Below, piece by piece: positions 40,880 to 50,092 of a DNA stretch of 64,000 nucleotides (positions are counted from its first letter, which is position 1; the number at the start of each line of letters is the position of its first letter). Where the stretch lies: contig CAYMRX010000006.1 in NCBI GenBank assembly GCA_964393035.1, forward strand, positions 124,001 through 188,000, given 5' to 3'. The stretch is from Tabrizicola_A sp964393035. Lineage in GTDB: Bacteria > Pseudomonadota > Alphaproteobacteria > Rhodobacterales > Rhodobacteraceae. Position numbers and translations under genes: made by a program. The notes below the pieces were generated by a model. That model was not told the DNA's origin and searched no databases. It saw only the letters and a list, made by a program, of their open reading frames with translations.

Positions 40880-41596
40880 TTAACCAGCGCGGGCGGCAAG
40901 CCAGACCATGCCCAGCAGCACGGGCTGATGGAGGAGATAGATCGCCAGACTGTGCTGACCCGGCCAGGCAAGTTTGCGCAAAAGCGGTGTCGCGGGCCGC
41001 GCGAGGAGGGGCCAGAGGTTGAACCGGCTGGCCAATTTGGCGGCGGCCAGACCCAGAAGGAAGGGGCCGAGCCATGGGAAAATAGGCTCAAAATCAACGG
41101 TTTCGGCGGGGAGGGTGGCAAGGCCCAGAAAGCGCAAGCCTGCGGCGTTGAAGGCGGGCGCGGGCAGGTGATAGCTTGCCAGCATCACGATGGCCCCGCA
41201 GGCGACCGTCACCAGCGCGGGCAGGCGCAGGAACGCCAGCCCGATCAGGCTGGATGCGGCAATGCAATGCAGGATGCCGAAATAGACGAAATAGCCGGGC
41301 ATGGCGGCATAGGTTCCCGCCGTGACGAGAAGTGCCGCCGCGGCGATTTTGCCCCAGCGGCGCCAGAAGGCGGGCCAGCGGATGCCCTGCCCATGCGCGA
41401 GCCAAAGCGATACCCCGGCAAGAAACAGAAAACTGCCCGCCACAATTCGGGCATGCCAGTAGAAAAACGGGTGCAGCGTGGTGCCATAGGGCAAAAGCCC
41501 GAACATCTGCAAATCAAAGACCAGATGAAAGCAGACCATGCCGCAAATTGCGGCACTGCGGGCCAGATCAAGGCCGAGAAGGCGGGATTGGGTCAA
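40880..41596 (-). CDS. DUF1624 / heparan-alpha-glucosaminide N-acetyltransferase-like membrane protein
   Basis: A 238-residue integral membrane protein with about six to seven helices. The first block RLLGLDLARSAAICGMVCFHLVFDL is the acyltransferase-3/DUF1624 signature with its conserved H, and HSLAIYLLHQPVLLG near the C terminus is the matching H-x-LHQP element. The family is predicted to move acyl groups across the membrane; the substrate is unknown. It converges on the DUF2235 gene and is transcribed away from a dispersed element copy. Confidence 0.8.
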   Translation of the reverse strand: MTQSRLLGLDLARSAAICGMVCFHLVFDLQMFGLLPYGTTLHPFFYWHARIVAGSFLFLAGVSLWLAHGQGIRWPAFWRRWGKIAAAALLVTAGTYAAMPGYFVYFGILHCIAASSLIGLAFLRLPALVTVACGAIVMLASYHLPAPAFNAAGLRFLGLATLPAETVDFEPIFPWLGPFLLGLAAAKLASRFNLWPLLARPATPLLRKLAWPGQHSLAIYLLHQPVLLGMVWLAARAG

Positions 41597-41607
41597 GCGT
41601 TGCGACC

Positions 41608-41660
41608 GGGGGTTTCACACCCCCGGACCCCCGTGGAGTATTTATGCCAAGATGAAATGC
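41608..41660 (+). repeat. Dispersed intergenic element, copy f
   Basis: GGGGG-tttcaca-CCCCC (41608-41624), then GGACCCCCGTGGAGTATTTA and TGCCAAGATGAAATGC. The hairpin half is base-for-base the same as in copy g at 50005 (about 30 bases). It lies between the DUF1624 start and the end of gltA. Confidence 0.8.
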
Positions 41661-41690
41661 ATGCGGGTTTTTGCCTTGGCCTGCAATGGC

Positions 41691-41716
41691 AAAAGGGCGG
41701 CCCTTCCGGACCGCCC
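41691..41716 (-). terminator. Rho-independent terminator of gltA
   Basis: On the minus strand GGGCGGTCC - GGAA - GGGCCGCCC (one G-U pair) is followed by TTTT. It lies about 25 bases past the gltA stop. Confidence 0.85.
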
Positions 41717-41738
41717 CTATGGCGCTGTGCCTGCCGCC

Positions 41739-43034
41739 TTAGCGGTGGCGCGCATCCACATAATCGCGTTTGGTCGCCCCGACATAAAGCTGGCGCGGGC
41801 GGCCGATCTTCTGGTTTTTCTCGCCGATCATCTCTTTCCACTGGCTGATCCAGCCGACGGTGCGCGAGATGGCGAAGATCGGGGTGAACATCGAGGTCGG
41901 GAAGCCCATCGCCTCGAGAATGATGCCCGAGTAGAAGTCGACGTTGGGGTAAAGCTTTTTCGAGATGAAATATTCATCCGAAAGGGCAATGCGTTCCAGC
42001 TCTTTGGCGACTTGCAGCAAGGGGTTGTTGTGGACGCCCAAAAGCTCCAGCACCTCGTCTGCGCTTTCTTTCATCACCTTGGCGCGCGGGTCGAAGTTCT
42101 TGTAGACCCGGTGGCCAAAGCCCATCAGGCGGAAGCCCGAGGTCTTGTCCTTGGCCTTGGCGATATATTCCGGAATGCGGTCGACGGTGCCGATTTCCTT
42201 CAGCATTTCCAGGCAGGCCTGGTTGGCGCCACCATGGGCCGGACCCCAGAGGCAGGCGATGCCGGCGGCAATACAGGCGAAGGGGTTGGCCCCCGACGAG
42301 CCGGCCAGACGCACGGTCGAGGTCGAGGCGTTCTGCTCATGGTCGGCGTGCAACATCATGATGCGGTCCATCGCGCGTTCCAGCACGGGGTTGACCACAT
42401 AGTCATCGCAGGGAACGGCAAAGCACATGTGCAGGAAGTTGCCGGCATAGCTCAGCGCGTTCTTCGGATAGACGAAGGGCTGGCCGACCGAGTATTTGTA
42501 GGCCATGGCGGCGATGGTCGGCAGTTTCGCGATCATCCGGATCGAGGCGACTTCGCGGTGCCAGGGATCATTGATGTCAAGGCTGTCGTGGTAGAAGGCC
42601 GACATCGCGCCGACAACGCCGACCATGGTGGCCATGGGATGGCTGTCACGGCGGAAGCCGCGGAAGAAGTTGTGCATCTGTTCATGCACCATCGTGTGCT
42701 TGGTCACACGGGCTTCGAAATCTTTCAGCTGGGCTGCGGTCGGCAGTTCGCCGTACAAGAGCAAATAGCAGACCTCGAGATAATGCGACTGGTTGGCCAG
42801 TTGCTCGATCGGGTAGCCGCGGTGCAAAAGTTCGCCCTTGTCGCCATCGATATAGGTGATCGTGCTTTCGCAAGCGGCGGTCGAGGTGAAGCCGGGGTCA
42901 AAGGTGAACACATCGGCTTGGGCGTAAAGTTTGCCAATATCAATGACTTCCGGCCCGATGGTCGGCGCATAGACCGGCAGGTCATAGGTCTTGCCATCCA
43001 GGTGCAGCGTTGCGGTCTTGGTCTGTTCGGCCAT
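41739..43034 (-). CDS. gltA: Citrate synthase (type II)
   Basis: A 431-residue enzyme that condenses oxaloacetate with acetyl-CoA at the entry to the TCA cycle. The family blocks are SYAGNFLHMCFAVP, LHADHEQNASTSTVRLAGSSGANPFACIAAGIACLWGPAHGGANQACLEML, and MGFGHRVYKNFDPRA, containing the catalytic histidines; PNVDFYSGIILEAMG carries the conserved aspartate. Length suits the hexameric NADH-sensitive type. ATG at 43034 is used. A terminator with a GGAA tetraloop follows. It lies 78 bp downstream of gltX in the same direction. Confidence 0.97.
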   Translation of the reverse strand: MAEQTKTATLHLDGKTYDLPVYAPTIGPEVIDIGKLYAQADVFTFDPGFTSTAACESTITYIDGDKGELLHRGYPIEQLANQSHYLEVCYLLLYGELPTAAQLKDFEARVTKHTMVHEQMHNFFRGFRRDSHPMATMVGVVGAMSAFYHDSLDINDPWHREVASIRMIAKLPTIAAMAYKYSVGQPFVYPKNALSYAGNFLHMCFAVPCDDYVVNPVLERAMDRIMMLHADHEQNASTSTVRLAGSSGANPFACIAAGIACLWGPAHGGANQACLEMLKEIGTVDRIPEYIAKAKDKTSGFRLMGFGHRVYKNFDPRAKVMKESADEVLELLGVHNNPLLQVAKELERIALSDEYFISKKLYPNVDFYSGIILEAMGFPTSMFTPIFAISRTVGWISQWKEMIGEKNQKIGRPRQLYVGATKRDYVDARHR

Positions 43035-43112
43035 CTTCCGTCCCCCATCAGTGGCGCCGGCATGGGCCATGCCGGGCCTTGGTGCATCAGGTTTCCGACC
43101 GGGCGGGCAGGG

Positions 43113-44516
43113 TCAGGCCCCCGCATCCTCCAGCCGCGCAATTGTTTCATCCCGACCGATGACGAGCATCATGTCGAAGACACTGGGTGTGGCTGTCCGT
43201 CCCGCAAGGGCGGCGCGCAGGGGGGCGGCAAGTTTGCCAAAGCCGATCCCGTTTTCTGCGGCAGCATCGTTAAGGATGGTCTCCAGACCCTCTTTTGTCC
43301 AGCTAGCATTTTGCAACCGCGGCGTCAATGATTTCAGTATACCACGGGATACCGTGTCAAGATTTTTCGCCGCCGCCTCATCGGGCGCAACGGGCCGGGA
43401 CGTCAAGGCAAACTGTGCCTTTTCAAGCAGTTCCGGGAAGGTCTTTGCGCGATCCTTGACGCAATACAGCCCGCGCGCCAGCCGGTCACGCTGCGGTGCG
43501 GCCAAGGCCGGCTTCCCGGCGGCCACAAGAAAACCTTCCAGTTCTTGCAGCAGCGCAGCATCTTCCGTCATGGCAATGTGATGGCCGCAGGTGTTTTCCA
43601 GCTTCTTGAAATCAAGTCGGGCCGGGGCGCGACCGATTCCCTTCAGGTCAAACATCTGCATCGCTTCGGCAGAGGTGAAAATCTCGGCATCGCCATGCGC
43701 CCAGCCAAGCCGGGTCAGATAGTTGCGCATCCCCGCCGCTGGGTAGCCCATGGCCTGATATTCCTCGACCCCGGTCGCGCCATGGCGCTTGGACAGTTTC
43801 TTGCCATCCGGCCCATGGATCAGCGGGATATGGGCCCAGACCGGCACCGTCCAGCCCATGGCGGTATAGACCATCTGTTGGCGCGCGGCGTTGTTCAGGT
43901 GGTCATCTCCCCGGATCACATGGGTCACCCCCATATCGTGATCGTCCACCACCACGGCGAGCATATAGGTCGGCGTGCCATCCGAGCGCAGAACGATCAT
44001 GTCGTCCAAAGTCTCGTTCTTGATCGTTACGATTCCCTGAACCTCGTCACGAATTTCCGTCTCGCCCGTGCGCGGGGCCTTCATGCGGATCGCGAAAGGC
44101 GCATCGGGGTGCGTTGCGGGATCGGTGTCGCGCCAGGGGCTTTGGAAGACGGCATAGCTTGCCCCCTTGGCCTCCGCCTCGGCGCGGAAGGCGGCGATGT
44201 CTTCGGGGGTGGAAAAGCACTTGTAGGCCGTGCCGCGGGCCAGCATTTCGCGCGCGACCTCGGCGTGGCGGTCCTTGCGGTCGAATTGGCTGACCACCTC
44301 GCCGTCCCAGTCAAGACCAAGCCAAGTCAGGCCCTTCAGGATCGCCGCCGTCGCCTCGGGGGTGGAGCGTTCGCGGTCGGTATCTTCGATCCGCAGCAGG
44401 AATTTCCCGCCGCGCCCGCGCGCGTAAAGCCAGTTGAACAGCGCCGTGCGCCCGCCGCCGATGTGCAAGAACCCGGTGGGCGAGGGGGCGAAGCGGGTGA
44501 CGACCGGGGAGGACAT
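43113..44516 (-). CDS. gltX: Glutamate--tRNA ligase
   Basis: A 467-residue class I synthetase that charges tRNA(Glu) and, in organisms using GatCAB, also tRNA(Gln). The HIGH-type motif is SPTGFLHIGGGRTAL at about residues 11-25, and KLSKRHGATGVEEY carries KLSKS-type residues. Length is normal (about 470). ATG at 44516 follows AAAGG. It diverges from comEC with 77 bp between starts. A gatB gene elsewhere in the window agrees with the indirect Gln route. Confidence 0.95.
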   Translation of the reverse strand: MSSPVVTRFAPSPTGFLHIGGGRTALFNWLYARGRGGKFLLRIEDTDRERSTPEATAAILKGLTWLGLDWDGEVVSQFDRKDRHAEVAREMLARGTAYKCFSTPEDIAAFRAEAEAKGASYAVFQSPWRDTDPATHPDAPFAIRMKAPRTGETEIRDEVQGIVTIKNETLDDMIVLRSDGTPTYMLAVVVDDHDMGVTHVIRGDDHLNNAARQQMVYTAMGWTVPVWAHIPLIHGPDGKKLSKRHGATGVEEYQAMGYPAAGMRNYLTRLGWAHGDAEIFTSAEAMQMFDLKGIGRAPARLDFKKLENTCGHHIAMTEDAALLQELEGFLVAAGKPALAAPQRDRLARGLYCVKDRAKTFPELLEKAQFALTSRPVAPDEAAAKNLDTVSRGILKSLTPRLQNASWTKEGLETILNDAAAENGIGFGKLAAPLRAALAGRTATPSVFDMMLVIGRDETIARLEDAGA

Positions 44517-44593
44517 GGCTGCATTAACCTTTCGGAAACCTTGAGGGGCGTAGGATCGGGGCAGCTTTAGGCAATCGCGGGGCGCAAAACAAG

Positions 44594-46708
44594 GTGGCGG
44601 GGGTGCAGGCCATTGCCCTTTGGCCGCTTCGGTGGCTTTTGGGGTTGCGGGGGATGCTTTTCCCTTGGGTGCCGGTGTTTCTGGGGGCCGGGGTCGGGCT
44701 GTGGTTCGCCCTTGCCGAAGAACCGGGCTGGCGCAGCTATGGGGCTTGCGGTGCGGCACTTGGGCTTGCCGTGGTGATCTGGCGGCTGGGGCCGGAACTG
44801 CTGCATCCTGTGGTCATCGTTGCGGGCTGTCTCTTGGCAGGCTTTCTTGCTGCGGGCGCGCGGGCGCATCTGGTGACCGCCCCGATGCTGGAGCGGCCCT
44901 ATTACGGCCCCGTCACGGGCCGGATCGTCGAGATTGACCGTTCACAATCAGATGCCCTGCGGCTGACGCTGGACCGGGTGCTGTTGGATTTGCCCCCCGA
45001 CAAGACGCCCGCACGGGTGCGGGTTTCGCTGCGGGGCGATGCGGCGGTTCCGGTTCCGGGGCAGGTGGTGATGCTGACCGCCCGCCTTGCCGCGCCCGAA
45101 GGCCCGACGGAACCCGGTGGCTTCGACTTTCGCCGGATGGCATTTTTCGACGGTTTGGGCGCGGTGGGTTATAGCCGCACGCCGGTGATGCTTTGGGACG
45201 ACCCTGCGCCGGGCGCGCAGAGAGTGAACCGCCTGCGCCTTTCCCTGTCGCGCGCGATCATGGCGGCGCTGCCGGGGGATGCGGGAGCTTTTGCCTCGGG
45301 CGCGATGACGGGGGATCGGTCGGGGATTTCGAAAGACACGGTCGAGGCATTGCGCGATTCAAACCTTGCGCATCTTCTGGCGATTTCTGGGATGAACATG
45401 GCCTTTTTGACGGGCTTTGTCTTTGTTCTCTTGCGCTATGGGCTGGCGCTTGTCCCGCCCTTGGCGTTGCGACTGAACACCAAGAAACTGGCCGCCATGG
45501 TCGCCTTTGGCGTGGCGCTGTTTTACCTGCTGTTGTCGGGGGCCAATGTGGCGACGGAACGGGCGTTCCTGATGGTTTCGGTCATGCTCGGGGCGGTCTT
45601 GTTCGATCGGCGGGCGCTGACCATGCGCTCGGTGGCGCTGTCGGCCACGGTGCTGCTGCTGTGGCAACCCGAAAGCCTGATGGAGCCGGGGTTTCAGCTG
45701 TCCTTTGCCGCCACGGTCGCCTTGATTGCGGGCTTTGGCGCGCTGGAGGGGCCTGTGATACGGGAACGCTTGCCGCGCTGGGTGCTGCCGCTGTTCACGC
45801 TTGTGCTGTCTTCGGTCATCGCGGGGGCGGCGACCGCGCCCTTTGCGGCGGCGGCCTTCAACCGGTTTACCGATTATGGGCTGCTGGCCAATCTGCTGAC
45901 CGTGCCGGTGATGAGTCTTTTGATGGCGGCAGGGGCGGTGGCGGCGCTGTTGGCGCCCCTCGGCCTTGCCGCGCCTGCGCTGTGGGTGATGGAGGGGGCC
46001 GCGCGCTGGATCCTGTTTGTCGCCCATTGGATCGCCGGGCTGGAGGGGGCGATCACGCCGATCGTGGCCCCGGGGCCTTGGGTTCTGCCCCTGTTGGCGC
46101 TGCCCGGGTGCTGGCTGGTGTTGATGGGGGGCTGGGCGCGGGGGCTTGCGGTGCTGCCCATGGCGCTGGGGCTGGGGCTATGGGCGATGGCAGAGCGGCC
46201 GGTTCTTCTTGTCAGCAGTGATGGCAGTCTGGCGGGGCTTTCGGGGCCAGAGGGGCGGGCCTTGTCATCGGCCAAGGGGGCGGGGTTTGCCGCCGGGAAT
46301 TGGCTGGAGAAGGACGGTGATCTGGCAACACAGGACGAAGCTTTTGCCCGAAGCGGCTTTTCCGGCCCGAAGGCGGCGCGGCGGTTCCAATTGCGCCCGC
46401 CATCGGCCGATTGCCCCGCGGGCCAACCCTGTGCTGAGGGGTTGACAGGTATCATCCTGACCGGAAAATCGCCCGATCTGGGAACCGGCTGCGCCGAGGC
46501 CGATCTGGTGATCCTAGCAGGCTATAGGCCGGAAAAGCTGCCCGCGGGGTGCCGCCTGATCGACCGCAGGCTGTTGCAGAAAACCGGGGCGCTGGCGATC
46601 AGGCCAAACCTGGGCGGTTGGCAGCTCATCCCGGCTGCGCGGGCGGGGCGGATTTGGATGGGACAAACTGCGTTGCCCGCCCTGCCGTTGCTGAAGCCCC
46701 GCCCATAA
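44594..46708 (+). CDS. comEC: ComEC/Rec2 family DNA-uptake membrane protein
   Basis: A 704-residue polytopic membrane protein, the channel for single-stranded DNA in natural transformation. The N-terminal OB-like DUF4131 region (about 50-190) comes before the competence core (GDRSGISKDTVEALRDSNLAHLLAISGMNMAFLTGFVF, then about ten helices). The last 150 residues (VSSDGSLAGL..., RLIDRRLLQKTGALAI) keep the outline of the metallo-beta-lactamase domain, but I see no H-x-H-x-D-H metal motif. The start is GTG at 44594 with a weak ribosome site. It diverges from gltX. Confidence 0.88.
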   Translation: MAGVQAIALWPLRWLLGLRGMLFPWVPVFLGAGVGLWFALAEEPGWRSYGACGAALGLAVVIWRLGPELLHPVVIVAGCLLAGFLAAGARAHLVTAPMLERPYYGPVTGRIVEIDRSQSDALRLTLDRVLLDLPPDKTPARVRVSLRGDAAVPVPGQVVMLTARLAAPEGPTEPGGFDFRRMAFFDGLGAVGYSRTPVMLWDDPAPGAQRVNRLRLSLSRAIMAALPGDAGAFASGAMTGDRSGISKDTVEALRDSNLAHLLAISGMNMAFLTGFVFVLLRYGLALVPPLALRLNTKKLAAMVAFGVALFYLLLSGANVATERAFLMVSVMLGAVLFDRRALTMRSVALSATVLLLWQPESLMEPGFQLSFAATVALIAGFGALEGPVIRERLPRWVLPLFTLVLSSVIAGAATAPFAAAAFNRFTDYGLLANLLTVPVMSLLMAAGAVAALLAPLGLAAPALWVMEGAARWILFVAHWIAGLEGAITPIVAPGPWVLPLLALPGCWLVLMGGWARGLAVLPMALGLGLWAMAERPVLLVSSDGSLAGLSGPEGRALSSAKGAGFAAGNWLEKDGDLATQDEAFARSGFSGPKAARRFQLRPPSADCPAGQPCAEGLTGIILTGKSPDLGTGCAEADLVILAGYRPEKLPAGCRLIDRRLLQKTGALAIRPNLGGWQLIPAARAGRIWMGQTALPALPLLKPRP

Positions 46709-46737
46709 AGGCAGGGCCAAAGCCGGCGCGGGGCGGC

Positions 46738-47424
46738 TTAGTAATTGCGGATCAGGCCGACCAGACGCCCCTGCACCTTGACCATGTGGTCGGGAAAGAC
46801 GCGGGTTTCATAGGCGGGGTTTGCCGCCTCCAGCGCGATCATGGAACCCCGGCGGCGGAAGCGTTTCAGCGTCGCCTCATGGTCTTCCACCAAGGCCACG
46901 ACGATATCGCCGTTCTCGGCCGTGGACTGTTCGCGGATCACCACGACATCGCCATCGTTGATCCCGGCCTCGATCATCGAATCGCCTTTGACTTCAAGCG
47001 CATAGTGCTGGCCCTTGCCCGACAGCATGGTGCCCGGCACCGCGACATGGTGCGAGATTTGCGAAATCGCCTCAATCGGGACACCGGCGGCGATGCGACC
47101 CATCACCGGCAGTTCCATGGCATAAATCGCCTCAATCGGCAGGGCTGCGCGCGGCGGGTCCACCTTGTCGCCCGCGATCACCTTGGGCGTGAAGCCGGGC
47201 TTTTCCATCGCCTCGGGCAGTTTCAGAATTTCCAGCGCCCGCGCCCGATGAGCCAGACGGCGGATGAAGCCGCGTTCTTCCAAGGCGGTGATCAAACGAT
47301 GTATCCCGGATTTCGACCGCAAATCCAGCGCATCCTTCATTTCATCAAAGGACGGCGGCACGCCATCGCGATCCATCCGTGTCTTGATGAAATCCAGAAG
47401 TTCCAACTGCTTGCGCGTCAGCAT
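46738..47424 (-). CDS. lexA: LexA repressor, SOS regulator
   Basis: A 228-residue repressor that blocks SOS genes until RecA-stimulated self-cleavage. The winged helix is in residues 1-65, the cleavage bond is A113-G114 in IAAGVP, and the serine-lysine pair is S149 (KGDSMIEAG) and K187 (EATLKRF). Length is typical of alphaproteobacteria. A perfect GTTC-N7-GTTC box lies 32 bp upstream, so it represses itself. It follows moeA in the same direction, yet this box gives it separate control. Confidence 0.97.
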   Translation of the reverse strand: MLTRKQLELLDFIKTRMDRDGVPPSFDEMKDALDLRSKSGIHRLITALEERGFIRRLAHRARALEILKLPEAMEKPGFTPKVIAGDKVDPPRAALPIEAIYAMELPVMGRIAAGVPIEAISQISHHVAVPGTMLSGKGQHYALEVKGDSMIEAGINDGDVVVIREQSTAENGDIVVALVEDHEATLKRFRRRGSMIALEAANPAYETRVFPDHMVKVQGRLVGLIRNY

Positions 47425-47455
47425 CCCACACCTCGGGGTCGGTTGTTTCCCTTAT

Positions 47456-47470
47456 GTTCTGCCCTTGTTC
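47456..47470. promoter_or_regulatory. SOS (LexA) box of lexA
   Basis: GTTC-TGCCCTT-GTTC is an exact match to the direct-repeat LexA box (GTTC-N7-GTTC) known from Rhodobacter and other alphaproteobacteria. It sits 32 bp upstream of the lexA start. Confidence 0.92.
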
Positions 47471-47513
47471 ATGGCTTGTGTCAAGAAAAACAATCGCCGG
47501 TTACGTCTGGGGG

Positions 47514-48695
47514 TCAGATCGGCAGGTACTCCACCATCTCGCCTGCGCCGCGCGCGCCATCGCCCAAGGGGCGGATCAAGAGCGCATCCGCTTCGGTCAG
47601 GATGCGCAACAGCGCCGAATCCTGCGAGGCAAACGGGGTGATCCGCGGCAGGCCGTGACCGGGGGAAAGCCGGGCGCGCATGTAATGCACGCGGGGGCCG
47701 GCGGGGCCGACATCTTCGGCCAGTACGGCGCGGGCGGTGGGCGCAGGCGCGCCCGGCAAGCCCTGCATGGCGCGCAGCATCGGCAAGAGGAAAAGATGGC
47801 CGCAAACGATGGCCGACACCGGGTTGCCGGGCAGGCCCAGCATGACCGCATCACCCAGACGCCCCGCCATCAGCGGTTTTCCCGGCCGCATGGCGATTTT
47901 CCAAAACGCCCGCTCCAGCCCCAGATCGGCGGCGACCTTGCCGACAAGGTCATGATCGCCCACCGAGGCGCCGCCGATGGTCACGATCAGATCAGCACCG
48001 CGCGCGAGTTCAAACACCTGCCGCAATTCGTCTTCGCTGTCGCGCGCGATCGGCAAAAGCCGCACCTCGGCCCCTTCGGCGCGGGCCAGCGCCTCAAGTG
48101 CAAAGAGGTTGGAGGCGACGATCTGATCCGGGCCGGGGTCTTCGCCGGGCATCACCAATTCGTCGCCCGTGGCGATGATCGCAACCACCGGGCGGCGGGC
48201 GACGGTGACTTGCGCGATGTTCATCGAGGCCAGAAGCGCCAGATCATTGGCGCGCAGCCGCCGGGGCGCAGAGAGGCTGTCGCCTTGGACGAAGTCCTGC
48301 CCGCGTTTGCGGATATTGTCGCCGGGCCGGGTGGCGGTGGTCACGGTGATCTCGGTGCCGGAGGCCGTGACATCCTCTTGAATTGCGATGGTGGCCGCGC
48401 CTTGCGGCAAGGGGGCGCCGGTGAAGATGCGGGCGGCCTCATCGGGGGCAAGCTGGCCTGCGAAGCCATGCCCTGCGCCCGCCTCGCCAATCACGCGATA
48501 GCGCGCGCCAGCAGCACGGGCGCTGCCAAGGGCGTAACCATCCATGGCGCTGGCGTCAAAGGGCGGTTGGGTCAGACGGGCGGTTGCGGGGGCGAGAAGA
48601 ACCCGGCCCGCGGCCTGACGCAAGTCCACCGTCTCGCCGGGCAAGGGCGTGACGAGGGCAAAACAGCGGGCCAGCGCCTCATCGACGGTGATCAT
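47514..48695 (-). CDS. moeA: Molybdopterin molybdotransferase MoeA
   Basis: A 393-residue enzyme that inserts molybdate into adenylated molybdopterin to finish molybdenum cofactor. Signature blocks: LPPFDASAMDGYAL-like sequence near residue 48 (here QPPFDASAMDGYA), IATGDELV in the MogA-like domain, GGASVGDHDLVGKV, and GLPGNPVSA. The start overlaps the moaC stop by four bases, so trpC-moaC-moeA is a coupled string. Confidence 0.95.
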   Translation of the reverse strand: MITVDEALARCFALVTPLPGETVDLRQAAGRVLLAPATARLTQPPFDASAMDGYALGSARAAGARYRVIGEAGAGHGFAGQLAPDEAARIFTGAPLPQGAATIAIQEDVTASGTEITVTTATRPGDNIRKRGQDFVQGDSLSAPRRLRANDLALLASMNIAQVTVARRPVVAIIATGDELVMPGEDPGPDQIVASNLFALEALARAEGAEVRLLPIARDSEDELRQVFELARGADLIVTIGGASVGDHDLVGKVAADLGLERAFWKIAMRPGKPLMAGRLGDAVMLGLPGNPVSAIVCGHLFLLPMLRAMQGLPGAPAPTARAVLAEDVGPAGPRVHYMRARLSPGHGLPRITPFASQDSALLRILTEADALLIRPLGDGARGAGEMVEYLPI

Positions 48696-49171
48696 TCGTT
48701 GGCCTCGAACCGGCCGGACTTGCCGCCGTCTTTCAGGATCAGGCGGATACCCTCGATCCGCATGGATTTCTCAACCGCTTTCACCATGTCATAGATGGTG
48801 AGGCAGGCCACGGAGACTGCCGTCAGCGCCTCCATCTCGACCCCGGTCTGGCCGCCGGTTTTCACCGTGGCTTCCACCACGATGCCGGGCAGGCTGGCGT
48901 CGGGGATCAGGTCAAGCGCGACCTTGGTGATCGGCAGCGGATGGCAGAGCGGAATGAGGTCGGCCGTCTTCTTGGCACCCATGATGCCCGCCAGCCGTGC
49001 GATGCCCAAGACATCGCCCTTTTTCGCCGTGCCCGAGGTGATGAGATCCAGCGTCGCCGCCGACATCACCACATGGCCGCGCGCCACAGCGACGCGGGCG
49101 GTCACCGGCTTGTCCGAGACATCGACCATATGCGCCTGACCCTGCGCGTCGAAATGCGTGAGGCCGCTCAT
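48692..49171 (-). CDS. moaC: Cyclic pyranopterin monophosphate synthase MoaC
   Basis: A 159-residue enzyme that, with MoaA, makes cyclic pyranopterin monophosphate, the first molybdenum-cofactor intermediate. The family blocks are HMVDVSDKPVTARVAVARG, IPLCHPLPITKV with catalytic residues, and GVEMEALTAVSVACLTIYDMVKA, with K in the final DGGKSGRF. ATGA overlaps join it to trpC upstream and to moeA downstream. Confidence 0.96.
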   Translation of the reverse strand: MSGLTHFDAQGQAHMVDVSDKPVTARVAVARGHVVMSAATLDLITSGTAKKGDVLGIARLAGIMGAKKTADLIPLCHPLPITKVALDLIPDASLPGIVVEATVKTGGQTGVEMEALTAVSVACLTIYDMVKAVEKSMRIEGIRLILKDGGKSGRFEANE

Positions 49172-49980
49172 GCGCCGCCCTCGGAGGTGAGGGGGCGCGA
49201 CAGGATGGTTTTGGTGGCCGCCGTGACATCGGCCTGACGCATCAAAGCCTCGCCGATCAGGAAGCAGCGCGCGCCGTAAGCGGCGACATCGGCAAGGTCA
49301 GCCGGGGTGAAAAGCCCGGATTCCGAGACGATCAGCCGATCTTCCGGCACATGGCGGGCCAGATCGCGCGTGGTTTGCAGCGTGACCTCGAAGGTGTGCA
49401 GGTTGCGGTTGTTGATGCCGATCAGCGGGGATTTCAACCGCGTCGCGCGGTCCAACTCGGCGCGATCATGCACCTCGATCAACACATCCATGCCAAGGGC
49501 GAAGGCGGCGTCTTCCAACTCGGCCGCTTGGGCATCACTGACCGAGGCCATGATGACAAGGATGCAATCGGCCGAAAGGGCGCGGGCCTCGGTGACCTGA
49601 TAGGTGTCATAAAGGAAATCCTTGCGCAGGCAGGGCAGCGACACGGCATCATGCGCGGCGGTCAGGAAACTGTCTTCGCCCTGGAACGAGGGCGTGTCGG
49701 TCAGCACCGAAAGGCAGGTGGCGCCGCCCGCCTCATAGGCGCGGGCCAATTCCGGCGGGTTGAAATCGGCGCGGATCAGGCCCTTTGACGGGCTAGCCTT
49801 CTTGATCTCGGCGATCAGCCCATAGCCTTGCGCGGCGGCCTCTTTCAGCGCGCGGGCAAAACCGCGGGGGGCCGGGGCGGATTTGGCGGCCGTTTCCACA
49901 TCGGCCAGCGGGCGCGCGGCTTTGCGGGCGGCAATCTCCTCCAGCTTGTAGGCCTTGATGCGGTCGAGAATGGTCGACAT
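49168..49980 (-). CDS. trpC: Indole-3-glycerol phosphate synthase
   Basis: A 270-residue TIM-barrel enzyme of tryptophan synthesis that closes CdRP to indole-3-glycerol phosphate. Family blocks: IAEIKKASPSKGLI, LSVLTDTPSFQG, LRKDFLYDTYQV, IGINNRNLHTF, and VSESGLFTPADL, which hold the catalytic lysine and glutamates. It overlaps moaC by ATGA and lies downstream of ung, with a copy of the dispersed element in between. Confidence 0.96.
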   Translation of the reverse strand: MSTILDRIKAYKLEEIAARKAARPLADVETAAKSAPAPRGFARALKEAAAQGYGLIAEIKKASPSKGLIRADFNPPELARAYEAGGATCLSVLTDTPSFQGEDSFLTAAHDAVSLPCLRKDFLYDTYQVTEARALSADCILVIMASVSDAQAAELEDAAFALGMDVLIEVHDRAELDRATRLKSPLIGINNRNLHTFEVTLQTTRDLARHVPEDRLIVSESGLFTPADLADVAAYGARCFLIGEALMRQADVTAATKTILSRPLTSEGGA

Positions 49981-50004
49981 GGCGGTTCCTTATGGCTGGC
50001 GACC

Positions 50005-50055
50005 GGGGGTTTCACACCCCCGGACCCCCGTGGGATATTTGGGCAGAGAGGATGG
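50005..50055 (+). repeat. Dispersed intergenic element, copy g
   Basis: GGGGG-tttcaca-CCCCC (50005-50021), then GGACCCCCGTGGGATATTTG and GGCAGAGAGGATGG. The hairpin part equals copy f, and the tail equals copies a and b. It lies between trpC and ung inside the otherwise continuous leftward tryptophan cluster. Confidence 0.85.
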
Positions 50056-50092
50056 AGGAAGGTTTAGCCGCTGGAGACGGCGAAGGGAAGTC

